64,000 nt of DNA from Lumbricus terrestris. Lineage: Eukaryota > Annelida > Clitellata > Crassiclitellata > Lumbricidae. The notes beneath the pieces were generated by a model. That model searched no databases, was not told the origin of the DNA, and saw only the letters and a list, made by a program, of their open reading frames with translations. Of this stretch, positions 31,818 to 46,246 are shown one piece after another (position 1 is the first letter of the stretch; every line of letters begins with the position of its first letter). The position numbers were made by a program, and so were the translations under genes. The stretch is from assembly GCA_949752735.1 (NCBI GenBank), contig OX457047.1:36430332-36494331 (forward strand), read 5' to 3'.

Positions 31818-32853
31818 TGTAGCGGTAGAATGCTTCTTATCAAACAAACCTATTAAATGATGCATTGTATAAGTATTAAATAGGTAAGAATTAAGCTAGA
31901 CAATATGTGGCGTATTGTAGATTATAATTAATATTACTTGTGGCATTAAGTTAGATAATAATAATAGCGCTATAACAATTCTTGAATACGCGCTACATCA
32001 ATTATCGAAACACAACGAAGGGCAGAAAGCAGCGTCAAACTTGAGCAGACGGCAACAACGGCAGACGAAAAGTTAGACAGCGAAAAGATGGCGAAGGAAG
32101 AAGACGTAGATTTCTGAGCAAGGGCGGCCATTGACGATTGTGGCGTTCCTTGTCGGTAATTCAGAAGATCTGACGGTGAATTGGGTGTGGAAGGCGACAC
32201 GTTGTCGGCCTGTCCCACTGGTGAGACTATAAGTCCTTGGGAATAGAGATACCAGGGCTTGTCGTACGGAAACTTTGCGAAGTTTGGTGAGACACTTGCG
32301 AGTGCACTGCGATCGACATCGGAGAAGATCGAATTCGGAACTACAATTGCGATTGGAGTTCGACGGCAGAAGAAAGGGGCGAAACTACAACAAGACGAGC
32401 AAGCGACGAGAAGCTACCGTTGCTTGTGGAGAAACAACGAGGTGGACGAAACTACAGAGTGCTGTGCCAGCTACAGCATTCTCCGTCTACGCAGCTACGG
32501 AAGAGAATTGGAAACGACGGCAAGCAAGAAGAAGGTGACCTTCCTTCCTCTTCAAACCTTCATTCCAATCCATACGAACTGAAGAACTTCTACATCTACG
32601 CTGGAAAAGTCCAACGTGGAAGATAAGAAACAAGCTATAATATTATTAGATAATACGCCACAATAAGTAGATAGGATTATTGATTGTATTTTACTGTTTG
32701 ATATTGTTTTATTATAATATAATCTTTAAACGAATCTCAGCTACATTTGTTTTAGGTCCTAGTTCATTCTAATATTGATCACCCAATGGCCTCTGAGCAT
32801 AAAGTTCCCTATTAAAGCTAGATTTAAAACCCTAGATTTTGATGGCTGTGACA
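31818..32853 (+). repeat. Right LTR
   Basis: 1,036 bp, apparently identical to the left LTR. It is followed directly by the ACTGC duplication (32854-32858). Confidence 0.95.
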
Positions 32854-32858
32854 ACTGC

Positions 32859-34745
32859 GTCAACTAATCCTACAGACGACATTAAATCTGTCCCATAAAT
32901 CCTCAGTGTATGTCACCTTCATAACAATAATAAACACAAGTCATATACGTATGTGTGCATAAGTGGGTGTATATATATAAATTATATATAAAATGTATTA
33001 CGCTCACAATCAAAAGAAAAGCTCGTGTCAACTTCAGTGCTTATAAATCATCCACATATAAATACGTTCACAGTTGGAGCAGCCATACCGACAAACACTG
33101 CTCATTCCTTTACACGTTGTTTGGACCAACAGTTGTTCATAAAAATCAGTTTCACTTGACTAAATAACAAACACTAACATGACCCAACCTAACTACAAGT
33201 GTAACTAGATTGCCTGTGACAGATCTGGTCCTTCAAATTTCAGTTTTTAAGAACTTAAAATGTAACATTTAAGAGTTTAGATGATGAAAGCTGGTGTGAA
33301 GTATCTCAAAATAGCTCATTTTAATGAAAAAGCAATTATCCACGATCGCTTCAAAAATAGCCTGTACCAGTTTAAATCAGGCTACGGAATATTAATGTTA
33401 GGAATTCACGAAACTGGGTCAACAAGATCTGTTTCACAGCATGTCCGCTCTCTGAATATAACAAACTTCCAAACTGTTTTTTAGCAACATTTGCAATCTG
33501 TCAGAGCCATACAAAACCTGTTTCAGAGGAAAGAACTTATTCACCACGGGGATCCAAAAAAAATCAAACGCTATAATTTAAGCGAATATAGGTCGGGTTC
33601 AAGTAACAGTCGAGAAAGAACCCTGTTGATTCCACCCAATGGGCAGATGCTGCAAAAAAGAATATCATTGCTGACAGTCCGCTGCCTTTGGCGGCTACGG
33701 TGCCCCAGGCATGAACAATGTTCCGAATGACAGCACACCCATAGCGCAGCGGTGGGTGACATGAAAATGCCCCTCCTCCTCCCGACCGACATCCATCTCG
33801 ACATGGAAAGACGACAATCCACGCGCAGTCCGATGCGGAAGACTCGGCCATAACAGAATATACCTGTCAAATTTGACGTTTTTCTTACTTGCTTACCGAG
33901 AATTTGATGAATTATTCGTGTATTCCGATCGTTATTTTGTTTATGACATTCTCCACAATACAATTTACGCTCGAGTTCTTTATGCTGCCAGTAGATGTCC
34001 CCACAGAAGACATAAGTACACAGATGCAACACAACGTGACGTACTTGAAGAGAGCAAAAGTGTGCGTCATCGTGTTACTGGCTGAATATTTCGTCAGCAT
34101 GGTGAGTTCATTGAGCAGCATGGCATCTTAGATAAAGTGAATAAACATTCATTATTTTACAGGGAAACATTACTATTTTGTAATTTCAAACGAGTTTTAT
34201 ATTATTTTACTTTTCAGCTAACTGCTAGATGGCAGTGTTCGTAATATGACGTATTTAATTATAGTGTTGGATTGTCAATATGTCGTCTGCGACGCTGGTT
34301 CACTGACCACCAGAAAATGAAAGTTGATATAGCGCTAATTCTGCATAGGCTTTTGTATTATGATTGTTGATACATACGCTAATATAATATTTAGCGTGAT
34401 GAACTTCAGGTCTGTGAAACTAAATGACCAACAAAATGTATGACAAAACTGACTGACTTTGAATTGCTCTTTGCTAGACATAATCCAATTTGATTGCAAC
34501 TTTGCAACTAAGCAATTTGGAAGGAAACATTTTTAATGCTCTTTTCAGATCAAGTGTTGATCAACGTAAACATCCTGGGATTCTAGGCTAGCCTACTGAT
34601 CAGTCGCATTAGTCTAATGCACAGTTTAATGCGCTCGGAGGGACATCTTTTCTATGAGAGTTGAAATAATTTATCACGATTGAGTGCTAGTTTGATTATT
34701 ACCACAAACCAGACCTAGGCCTATATAGGCCGGCCTATCATCAGC
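32859..34745. other. Stretch without a supported gene
   Basis: The region between 33680 and 33850 is richer in CG than its surroundings, and a minus-strand frame starts at 33851 (MAESSASDCA). No splice partner or domain was found, so I do not call a gene. It could be part of an unseen 5' exon or promoter of a minus-strand gene. Confidence 0.35.
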
Positions 34746-35240
34746 AATATTAGTGACATAACAATAGTATTTTAGAACAAAGAGAAGCCGTCATAATACG
34801 AGGTTCATAGAAAAAGCCCCACAGAATAATTTTTAAAAGACGCATGAAACGTAGGCTTATATTGGCTTTTTGCCATGAACTTTATTGTGACGACATATCA
34901 TTAAGACACCCAGATAAGATTCGAGTCTTTCTAAAACACTATTATTACGTCACTAATTCTATTCGTTGTACTGGCCATAATGATGCTACATTAATTATCT
35001 TTTTTTCTATGGACCTCGTATTGTGACGTCTTCTCTTTGTTCTAAAATACTATTGTTATGTCACTAATTTTACTGGCCATAATGGTGCCACATTATCTAT
35101 TTGCTCTATGCACTTCGTATCGTGACGACACCTTTTAAATTTGTTCTAAATACACTACTATTACGTCACCAATTTTATTGGACATGATGATGATGCATTA
35201 TGAGCTTGTTCCGTGGAATTCATATTGGGATTTGCGGCCA
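34746..35240. repeat. Repeat cluster: ~110-bp direct repeats with one inverted arm
   Basis: 34750-34815 is the near-perfect reverse complement of 35003-35069 (attagtgacataac...gttatgtcactaat). Diverged direct copies of the right-hand unit start near 34930, 35041 and 35146 (ctaaaacactattattacgtcac, with variants). This looks like a decayed foldback element or a rearranged satellite. Confidence 0.65.
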
Positions 35241-35249
35241 TTGGGAAGG

Positions 35250-35455
35250 GATGAGCCTAGCGTGTTGGATAACACAGTGGCATGAAGATCAGCGGGCCTG
35301 GGTTCGAGACCCACGTAGGATGGGCGTGCTTTGTATGCTGTTTTTAACGCTCTTGTATTGCAGTTAAGATGTATGTCTTCTGTCAATTGTGCTCTTGTGA
35401 TTAACTGCACACTGTCTGTCAACCGGATTGTTCAATAAAGAATACTATTTTTAAT
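35250..35455 (+). repeat. tRNA-derived SINE, family 1, copy 2
   Basis: It has a B box GGTTCGAGACC (35301-35311) with an A-box-like ttggataacacagtggcat upstream. The body and 3' end (ctgtctgtcaaccggattgtt) match the copy at 3576-3800. This copy keeps the better promoter and so may be the younger insertion. Confidence 0.75.
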
Positions 35456-35664
35456 TGACTGGCTCCTGAAGAGCGCCCTGCTGTAAGCTTATACAGTTAT
35501 ACCTGGGTGACTGTGCAGTGTTTAATCTAGTCCCCCTCCTCTGGGGGGGAATTGAGGTTTCTGGGGGGGAAACAATTGAGCGTCCGAAGCACGCTCGTGA
35601 GGCGCGTAGCGCCGAGACCTGGAGGGGGAGAGGTATGGGGAAGGGGATGTGCCCCCTCCCCATG

Positions 35665-36160
35665 AGAAACTTTTTTAATTTTCACATTGCAATGGCAGCA
35701 TTTTAAGGTGTCATCTTAACAAAATAGCTGTACTTTTTCAGTGATCCATTAGAAACTTTTTGAGTTTCCACATTGCAATGGCAGCATTTTAAGGTGTTGT
35801 CTTAACAAAATAACTGTACTTTTTCAGTGACCCATTAGAAAGTTTTTGAATTTCCACATTGCACAAGCATTTTAAGGTGACATCTTAACAAACAGCTCTA
35901 CTTTTTCAGTGACCCATTAGAAACGTTTTGAATTTCCACATTGCAATGGCAGCATTTTAAGGTGTCGTCTTAGCAACATATAGCTGTACTTTTTCAGTGA
36001 CCCAGTAGAAACTTTTTGAGTTTCCACATTGCAATGGCAGCATTTTAAGGTGTCGTCTTAACAACATAGCTGTACTTTTTCAGTGACCCAGTAGAAAATT
36101 TTTGAATTTCCACATTGCAGCATTTTAAGGTGTCATCTTAACATGATAGTATCATATATT
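35665..36160. repeat. ~86-bp tandem array inside the family D element
   Basis: About six units, each with gaaactttttgartttccacattgcaatggcagcattttaaggtg (split here by variants) and a cttaacaa...gtactttttcagtgaccca second half. Unit starts are near 35665, 35752, 35838, 35920, 36008 and 36094. The array is interrupted on the right by the family A MITE. Confidence 0.85.
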
Positions 36161-36448
36161 CAAGGGCGGAGACCTAGGGGGAGACAGGGGAGACGGTCCC
36201 CCCCAATAAAAGTGTTGGGGGGGACGGCCCATGCATTTGTCCCCCCCAATGTTTGAGCGTCAAGGTTTTTTGCGGCGAAAATAGAAAATTTCGTCGAGAT
36301 TTTGGCCGAATGACTAAAAAAAAAGTCATCAACTTTTTTTGGCGGCGAAAATACAAATTTGTTTCGAGATTTCGCCGATCGTCAGAAATTTTCGGAAAAT
36401 CTCGCGTCTTTCCGTCCCCCCAATTCTCGGCCCAGGTCTCCGCCTATG
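36161..36448. mobile_element. hAT-like MITE, family A, copy 1
   Basis: 288 bp with ends CAAGGGCGGAGACCT and AGGTCTCCGCCTATG. The flanks catatatt and catgtagt agree at 6 of 8 positions. Its body (tttgagcgtcaag, ggcggcgaaaat, gactaaaaaaaa) matches copy 2 at 51394-51677. Confidence 0.75.
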
Positions 36449-36768
36449 CATGTAGTAAATATTGTCATTATAATCATGTAATAATAAATAATATCACGGT
36501 ATATTATAACACTTCAAGTAAAACAATGATGAAAAAGTTACTAAAAACCAATAACATTTTGTCAAATTTTTCTGGGGGGGAAATGTCAATCCTGGGGGAA
36601 CTTCCCCCCCAGAGACGTCTAGATTAAACACTGGTGACTGGGTCCATCTGTCTCGCCGCTGCGCTCTCTGGCATCTGCGAGGGCGTGCTGGTCGGTGAGA
36701 CTATGTCGTGAGCTGTGAGATCCTCAGATTCGTCGTCTGTCGTCCGTCCCCTTATAGGCGATCCTTGA

Positions 36769-37129
36769 CAGAGGCGGATCCAGGGGAGAATCCGGCCATG
36801 CCCTCCCCATTTAGAAATTTCTTTATTTTTGACCAACTATTGTGGCCCGGAAAGTTGACACGTGCCCACCCCCCACCCCCATGAGTGGTTTCGTAGACCC
36901 CTCCCCACGCCCACGAGGTCCGTACACGAGGCCCGTACAGGGGCTTAAAAACTCTACCGGTACGACTAAAAAAGTCAGTTATTTTGGCGGATAAAATGGT
37001 ATATTTTTCTTGGGAATTCGATAAATGACTAAAAAAGGTCAGATTTTTCGGTGACTAAGACGAAAATTTTCCTCTGTCCCAAGGCCGAGAATTTTGGCCT
37101 CCCTTCGAAAATTTCTGTATCCGCCTCTG
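36769..37129. mobile_element. hAT-like MITE, family B, copy 2
   Basis: 361 bp with ends CAGAGGCGGATCCAG and CTGTATCCGCCTCTG and a perfect 8-bp duplication atccttga (36761-36768 and 37130-37137). It is longer than copy 1 and has an additional middle section. Confidence 0.88.
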
Positions 37130-37898
37130 ATCCTTGATGGTGTAAAAAAAAATGTGCATCGTGGGGATAGCACCAGGTATATAGGTGACCGTATTTCGAA
37201 GGAATCGTTTGTTTATCGCCATTCTACGCAAATAAATAAGATGCCTGACCACTGATTTCTAGTTTCTCTACCAAAATGATCGCGCTATAAGTTTCCCAGA
37301 AACTATAGACTATGACGTCATAGATGAACTATGATTGCCGATCATTGAACTGTGAAAAGGCCTAGCCTACAGATCATTCGAAATCATGAAATATAATAGA
37401 GGTCGTAGAAGCTGCGCTGTTGATTGGTGAATGTCTTTAAAACGTTTGTGCTGAAACACTTCTTGGCGGTTCTATGAAATTTTAGGCTATTGGCAGATTT
37501 TCATCGTCAGCTGTGTCGTCAGTTTCGTCGTCTTTAACGAACTTCAAGGTGTAGTATCAACAAAGAAACTCCATTTTATTACTCTTTAATAAGTTTACTA
37601 AAAAAATGGCAATCGTGGTGGTAGGCTACACTTGAAACTTCTACAGCGACCATAAAAGCCAAGTCGCGGGAGCCTGCTTATTCTAAGTCGCTCAATCAAA
37701 ACAAAGTCGATAGGCAGATGTCAGGATCCGGAGAGCCATGCGAGGAGCTAGACAGACGGCTATATATGGTGGATGATGTTTAGAGTTGGTATTGTATAAT
37801 GGTCTAATGGTATTGTATTTTCATTTATTGACTAGGAAATTCGTTGTCAATATGCAGCAATCACTAAACAGATCGAGATATTGCTGTTATAGAAATAA

Positions 37899-38015
37899 AT
37901 CTTATCTTATCTTATCTTATCTTATCTGAGCATTTATAAAGCGCTTCTCGCAGCAAGAGCCTTTCAGAAGCGCTCCCGGTGCGTTCAACCCCAAGAAAAA
38001 AAGGCAAGTTTTTGA
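37899..38015 (-). repeat. LINE/SINE 3' end with (GATAA)n tail
   Basis: The plus strand reads (cttat)n, ctgagcatttataaagcgcttctc, gcagcaagagcctttcagaagcgctcccggtgcgttcaac (split). It is the closest relative of the duplicated copies at 2676-2905. Weaker similarity may extend to about 38180. Confidence 0.65.
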
Positions 38016-38186
38016 CTAGAGAAAGACGAGGATACACTACCAGAAAGGATGGCAAAGCGAACTGATGGGGGAAGCCGATTCCATAGAGGACGCAATCTCT
38101 TAAGCCTTTTTACACCACTGCAGAGTGTAACCGAATCGTCAATTAACAACCGGCAGATGATGAACGACTTAGTCTTAGGCTATAGC

Positions 38187-38610
38187 CAGGGATGCCACTG
38201 TGAATTTTGAAAGAGATCAGATTCGGTTGAAAAAAGCTGGAAATGGCTAGATTAACAATTTATCTGAAAAATACATGGATTTTTCCGGCTTGAAATTTCT
38301 GACGACCTTATTTTTTAGTCATACGACCATGATTAAAATTTGCTCTTTTTTCCTTCCTGATAAAATTTCTAAAGACTTTTTTAGTCTTTCGCTGCAAAAC
38401 TTAAATTTTTTGGTCAAAGTTCACATTTTTGACTATTTTAAAGTCTTTTGTGTATGCCTATTTTCACCTAAAAAATCAATTTTTATGTACAAAGGACGGA
38501 AAAACCGTCCTGAGAGAAAAAAAACTATATCCTGACCCAAAAAACATAGAAACCTAGGCAAGAACTAAAAACTTAGATCTAGGCGGGAAAAGCTATGAGT
38601 GGCATCCCTG
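38187..38610. mobile_element. hAT-like MITE, family E
   Basis: 424 bp bounded by CAGGGATGCCACT and AGTGGCATCCCTG. The flanks gctatagc and tctatatg share ctata at the same positions. The interior is AT-rich with no transposase. Confidence 0.65.
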
Positions 38611-39153
38611 TCTATATGGTCTTCTGACTTTATTAATATTAATCAATCGATAATTAATATTCAGAAGTAGGCTATAATACGTGATAGACAGTCTCCTTGG
38701 GTGCTGCTTTTAAGTCTCTCGCTGTTAGGCCTACTGCGCTGTGACAAAGCAAGGTCGTCTGCTTCTGCCGGATGGCGGGAAACTGAATGCAGGACCTCCG
38801 CAGATCTTGTATTATCGATCAGCGATTGGTCAATCAATAATGACGAAAGATCTGACCATACGTATGGTTGTGCGTTCGTCTGTGGGTCTTCGTGTATATG
38901 TGCATGTGCACGCGAGCGTATGTTTGCGTGCGTTCTGTGAGTGTGTGTATGTATTGTGTGTGTACTGTGTGTGGTATGTGCGCTGTGTGTGTTCTTTGTG
39001 TGTACTGTGTGTCTGCGCGCTTGTGTGTGTGTGTCAATGTGTGTTACAGTGCTTGTGTGTTTGGTTCATGGGCATTTTAATTAGTGTAATTAATTGATAA
39101 GAAGCTTACCTACAGAAGCGTCGTTGTCTGTCCCTTCCCTTCCCTCTGTGTAG

Positions 39154-41294
<2,141 letters not shown>

Positions 41295-41307
41295 CTGTTA
41301 AACAGAC

Positions 41308-41525
41308 CGATGGACGGACGGACGGACGGGCAGACACACAGGCTGGCACACAGACACATACACAGACAGACAGACAGACAGAAAGACACTGACTGTCGCA
41401 CCACACAGACGGACACACAGACGGACGGTGGACAGACCGGCGGACATACACAGGCAGACACAGACAGATACACAGACAGACACATAGATAGATAAACAGA
41501 CAGACAGACAGATAGACAGACGCCG
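41308..41525. repeat. (GACG)n and (ACAG)n microsatellite
   Basis: It starts about 15 bp after the stop codon of the membrane-protein gene and would fall in its 3' UTR. Confidence 0.85.
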
Positions 41526-43350
41526 TCCTGTCGTATAGTATGCCAGGGTACTAACAGTTCTAAATATAGGAGAAGACATCACTTTATAACTAGTTCGTTC
41601 TGTATAATAGTCCTATGCAATTCTGATAATGACTGACGAATATTGATTTTCCTAATAATGTGAAATCTCGGATAGACGAATCAAATCCTTGAAACATAAT
41701 TATCCTTTTCCACTCCTTGGGCCACTATAGTGGCCCGTTCAAATATGTCGTTCCGCTCCTCAGGCCACTATACTGCCCAATGCATTTCGATGCCTTATTA
41801 ACTATTCTGCTTCATTACCATTTCAATGGATGAAGCTATACAGGCAGTATTCCTGGCGTCAAATGTCGCCAAGCCGAAGCTATACAGGCAGTATTCCTGG
41901 CGTCAAATGTATCTCAAATGTCAGATACCGACTGTTGAGGTCGTTCGGCGACATTTGTTTACCCTGAGCATTCACTTCCAATTAGCTGACCAAGCCGATC
42001 CGCTTGGCTGCTGCATAGGTCTTGCATAGAACAGTGCCTGTATCTATATTTCAAAGGACACACTATCGGCTCATTAGTTATTGCATGGGCTGCCTTGTAC
42101 AGGTAGTAGACATAGCTCAGTCCTAATTAGCTAAAAGGGCCATCCGTAAGTCTTGAATAGACCAGTCATACTGGCATTTCAAAGGCTAGCTTATCTGTTC
42201 ATTTGCAACTAATTAGCTAAACACTATGAGACCATCTGCTGCTTGCTGCATTCTGCATATATAGCTGTGGCACACTCAAGCAAAATTGAAGTAGGATGGG
42301 CATTGGACAGCTCATAACAAACGGCTCTTTTCAGAGCCACAAAATGATGGGAAGGAATGTCGTGTCTGTCGACTTGGCCCAGGTTTCAATCACTCAACCC
42401 TACTATCTATCTGTCTATCTGTCTGTCTGTATATGTATTCCTGTCTGTATCATCTATCTCTTTTCATTTTCGCCAGGCACATACTATATATATATATATA
42501 TATATATATACTATATATATGTAATGAATTGTGTACATATGCAAAGGCCCATATTACCTAAATTTTATTGGATTTGGGCGGGGTATGGCATAGAAATTTT
42601 ATGATCAATATTGGCCACCAAAGTGACCCAGTGGTCACTGACGGTAGCTTGTGAATTATCCCATAGATCGGTAAACATGTATCGCACGAGAGCCGTCAGC
42701 TAATTTGCTCCTCCTGGGCAGCTTCATACAAGTCTCATTCACGCGGTAGATAGGCTGCAAGTGTCACTTGTCACATTATTCAAATCCCATTCCGTTCTGT
42801 ACCTCGGACAACAATAGAGAAGTTGGACGGTCAGAAGACGGTCAAGCGGTCAGTTATATTGGATCTGGAGGTGCTGTTATAAAAATTTTATTGGATTGGT
42901 AAAGGTTATATTTATTTGCGATATCATGGTATTTGTTTTATTCGTTAATATTCATGTGTGCGTGTGCGACTGTGCGTGTGCGTGAGTCACGTGATAGGGT
43001 ATATAGGCTGCATGGGCAGCTAGGCTAATATTGGAATTGTTTTAATTTTTTCGTTTTACTTCTGTTTTGGAATTGTAAAAGAAAAACAAACTTCGACTGA
43101 CTTCAATAAGATTATAAGACTATTTCATGAAAGTCGTCATTATTAATGCAATCCACTTAAAAATCTCGTTTTCCAGCAAATCAAAGGAGTGCCCGGCTGT
43201 TTCATCATTTATTAACTTGGCTTAGGAAAAAGTTTTTTAAAAGGTTATCTGTCCACTTAAAATAAGAAAAACAAAACAATTGTTTGCAGTAACGATTGTT
43301 TTTCTTACTTTATTCCCTTTGTTACTTTATTCCTTTTTTATTTACTGTCA
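41526..43350. other. Non-coding stretch with short microsatellites
   Basis: (CTGT)n lies at 42405-42432 and (TA)n at 42484-42512. A 30-bp phrase (gaagctatacaggcagtattcctggcgtcaa) is repeated at about 41831 and 41877. No gene was recognised. Confidence 0.45.
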
Positions 43351-43351
43351 T

Positions 43352-43442
43352 ACTGTTGGATTGGTGTCTGGAAGGGCATACGGCCAGGCCATAACCCTCC
43401 CCCCCACTGCTCACCCGTAGGGAAATCGCAGGAATCCGGTGA
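43352..43442. repeat. Possible RTE-type LINE 3' fragment
   Basis: ggattggtgtctggaagggcatacggccaggccataaccc resembles, from memory, the conserved end of RTE-family LINEs (…ggaagggcatccggcc…). It is too short to be sure. Confidence 0.3.
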
Positions 43443-43886
43443 CAACAATTATTTATTTTCACACAGATCTTTCACTCTAAACATCATCCACCATAGCTAT
43501 CATTCTGTCTAACTCCTCGCCTCACTCTCCGGATCTTGACCCCTACTTATATATCGACTTTGTTTTGATTGAGCGCCTGTGAATAAGCTGGTTCCCGCGA
43601 CTTGGATTTGTGGGCGCTGCAGAAGTGCCGAGTTTACGATCGAGATTGCGATCCATCCCTGCGTACGGCACCGTACGTAATAGATCTAAATATTATGGGG
43701 ACGTTCCCATGCAAATGCCTAAATGCGTAATAGTTCTATAAGCGTTGTCAATTGTTTCTATGAAAAATTGCTCTTTCAGCTCTCAGGCAATTTGTCACTG
43801 AGTGGTCGGTTCATCATATGCGCTGGCTTAAAGGCTTATCGTCTTTAATAATTTATCCGAGGTAGCCGACGTATTTCATGACCCAC

Positions 43887-44140
43887 GGTCATGACAGCGG
43901 CTATCTGTCTGTGTGCTTGTCTGTGTCTGTCTGTCCGTCTGTGTCTGTCTGTCTGTGTCGGTCATGACAGCGGCTATCTGTCTGTGTGCTTATCTGTGTC
44001 TGTCTGTCTGTCTGTATGTCTGTCTGTCTGTCTGTGTCTGTCTGTCTGTCTGTCTGTGTCGGTCATGACAGCGGCTATCTGTCTGTGTGCTTGTCTGTGT
44101 CTGTCTGTCTGTCTATCTGTCTGTCTGTATATCTAACTAT
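43887..44140. repeat. Higher-order (CTGT)n repeat
   Basis: The phrase ggtcatgacagcggctatctgtctgtgtgctt occurs three times (about 43887, 43960 and 44061), each followed by a variable (CTGT)n run. Confidence 0.85.
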
Positions 44141-44554
44141 GTTTCTGCCTGTGTGTACGCCCACGTGGAGCGGTCATTCTTCTGCACAGCATGGTCACTC
44201 AAACAATGCCTATTGTTGCCAGTGACTATGATTATGCCAACACGCTTTCGGTAGCCTACCATGCATAGTGCCAGTGAACCTGAATAATTGAAATCATCGA
44301 TTCGCTTGCGAACGGAAACTTCTGCTAATCTCGCTGAGCTCTGTTCATCAGGCGAGGTATAGACCTACCAGACGGAGTGAGGACAAGGTTCAGAGAAGGT
44401 CATGTGTAATCTTTTGCAATTATCACCAATGCTGCTGATGTCGGTTTTGTTTCGGCGTGTGATAAATCGTCGGCGTTTGCGCATCGTTGTGGCGCCCCCT
44501 TGTGCCGTATTCGGTAATTGCTTTGTTGTGTTTCTGAAGTCCTCGCTTCATTTG

Positions 44555-44772
44555 TCTGTCTGTCTCTCTCTATCTCTGTCCCCTGTGTATCTGTGTCTGA
44601 ATCTGTGTCCGTCTCTGTCTTAGTATGTCTATCTGTATCTGTCTCTCTCTGTCTATGTCTCTCTCTTTCTCTCTCTTTCTCTCTCTTTCTCTTTTTCCCT
44701 CTCTCTCTCTCTGTCTATGTCTGTCTGTCTGTCTGTCTGTCTGTCTGCCTGTATGTCTGTCTCTCTCTCTCC
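44555..44772. repeat. (CTGT)n/(CT)n microsatellite
   Basis: Imperfect pyrimidine-rich simple repeat. Open frames across it are artefacts of the repeat. The region from 44776 to 45359 shows no recognisable gene. Confidence 0.8.
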
Positions 44773-45367
44773 CCCCATGCCGCTTTCACAACGGCTTTAA
44801 TTAAAAACGCTGTTGTCACTTCCCCCCCTTCTCAGAAAAGCTAATCTCCACAAAGAAAAAACAAATTAGCAATTGTCTCATACACATGTATTATATCCAA
44901 TCAGTTCTCCCTTTTTACTTACATTTAGAATTGCAGATAGACCTAACAACCGAACGCATATTGTCTTTGCTTGGTTGAACTGCTGTTTTTCTTCGAAATT
45001 AGTCATCCGCCATCATGATCAATTGATCTGGTTTTCACTAAACAACACTGCAGTAAGTTGCCAACTTGTTTTCTCACTCCGTCTCATCGAAAAGTCTGCT
45101 ACTTTCGACGCCGTCGATCTCGACCTATATTATACTATATATATATTATTAGCGCTCGTGAGTAAGCTGTTGCCCAGCGCTTGGCTTTCGAGCGGCGCTT
45201 TAGAAATATGGAGAGAACGATTGCCGCCATTGCTTTCCCAGTCCGTAAACATCTTAATCGGAAACTGTCTCATTTAAGAGGATTTGAATCTAAAAACCTG
45301 CAACGATGCAACGCAGCAGTTTTATCTTTACGTTACATCAAAACCCACACCTTCGCAGTTGTGTGAT

Positions 45368-45609
45368 CATGGGCGGAGTTTGGTTTCCGGTTTTTTTGGG
45401 GGGAGGGGCTACAAAACTTGGTCCAGAACGAGCGACGCCGACAATATTTTCTCGCGTCGGCCCAAAAAGTTGATGACCTTTCTTTTTAGTCACTTGGTTG
45501 GAAATTCTTGGAGGGCTAAGCCCGAAAAAGATACCATTTACACGGTAAAAACATGAATCAGAGACTTCTTGTGGCTTAGCCCCCTAGCTCATGACAAACT
45601 CCGCCCATG
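45368..45609. mobile_element. hAT-like MITE, family C, copy 1
   Basis: 242 bp with perfect ends CATGGGCGGAGTTT and AAACTCCGCCCATG and a perfect 8-bp duplication tgtgtgat (45360-45367 and 45610-45617). Confidence 0.9.
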
Positions 45610-46132
45610 TGTGTGATGTAGCCCACCACTAATATTGTATGCTTATAATGCTCCAAATTGAAGTCTGGCCTCAACTATATATAAGTGTAACAGACTTTTC
45701 TTTGCGTTGTTTTCTATTCGTCTGCAGTAGTTGAATAGTAACACTAGAGTCACCCTCCTCCTTTATCCGGGCTTGGGACTGACACTGCCAGAGGGCGAAC
45801 TGCTTCTCATGCATATATCCCATGCATGTATAACACTCGCCTTTTGCTGTCGCAGGACTTATTGTAATCTCGAGACTTCTAACGTGCTACTTGAAGGCCA
45901 TGGCAGATGCAGAGGGCACCAGCTTATTCACGAGTGCAACGTCAGTTCAGAGGCGCTGTCCAGACAGAACAAACAATTTAAGATATGATATTATATCCTA
46001 TATAATGTTCTAGATGTTCGATCGGTATTAGTCTATAAATATACATAGACTATATACATAGTTTGGGAAATTGATGCAAAATCTTCAGAAATCTCGGTGG
46101 CAATATAGCCTACAATGAGTGCTTTGAGTGGA

Positions 46133-46215
46133 CAGACACACAGACAAATTGAAAGACGGACAGACATACAGACAGACATACAGACAGACATGCATACAGA
46201 CAGACAGACAGACAT

Positions 46216-46246
<31 letters not shown>

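Larger units (their letters stand above)
25303..32853 (+). mobile_element. Gmr1-like Ty3/gypsy LTR retrotransposon, apparently intact
   Basis: The 7,551-bp element has two 1,036-bp LTRs with TGT...ACA ends, a candidate primer-binding site, one uninterrupted 1,653-codon gag-pol frame, a polypurine tract and a perfect 5-bp target duplication. Integrase lies before reverse transcriptase, unlike ordinary Ty3/gypsy elements. Established knowledge: this order defines the Gmr1-like group first described in deuterostomes. Nothing in the frame looks broken. There is no env-like frame between RNase H (stop at 31658-31660) and the right LTR. The 5' LTR is about 730 bp upstream of the TDG start codon, in the opposite orientation. 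Confidence 0.95.
35516..36633. mobile_element. hAT-like element family D with internal satellite and nested MITE
   Basis: The ends CAGTGTTTAATCTAG and (reverse) CAGTGTTTAATCTAG are inverted repeats. The flanks gtgactgt and gtgactgg are near-identical but offset by 1 nt from a perfect 8-bp duplication. Inside are G/C-rich arms, an ~86-bp tandem array (35665-36160) and a complete family A MITE (36161-36448). No transposase frame is present. Confidence 0.65.

Noticed and set aside
33564..33851. MAESSASDCA... minus-strand frame considered as the first TDG exon
   Set aside because: Donors in the right phase are weak. A perfect GTAAGT donor in the correct phase exists at 24547, much nearer.
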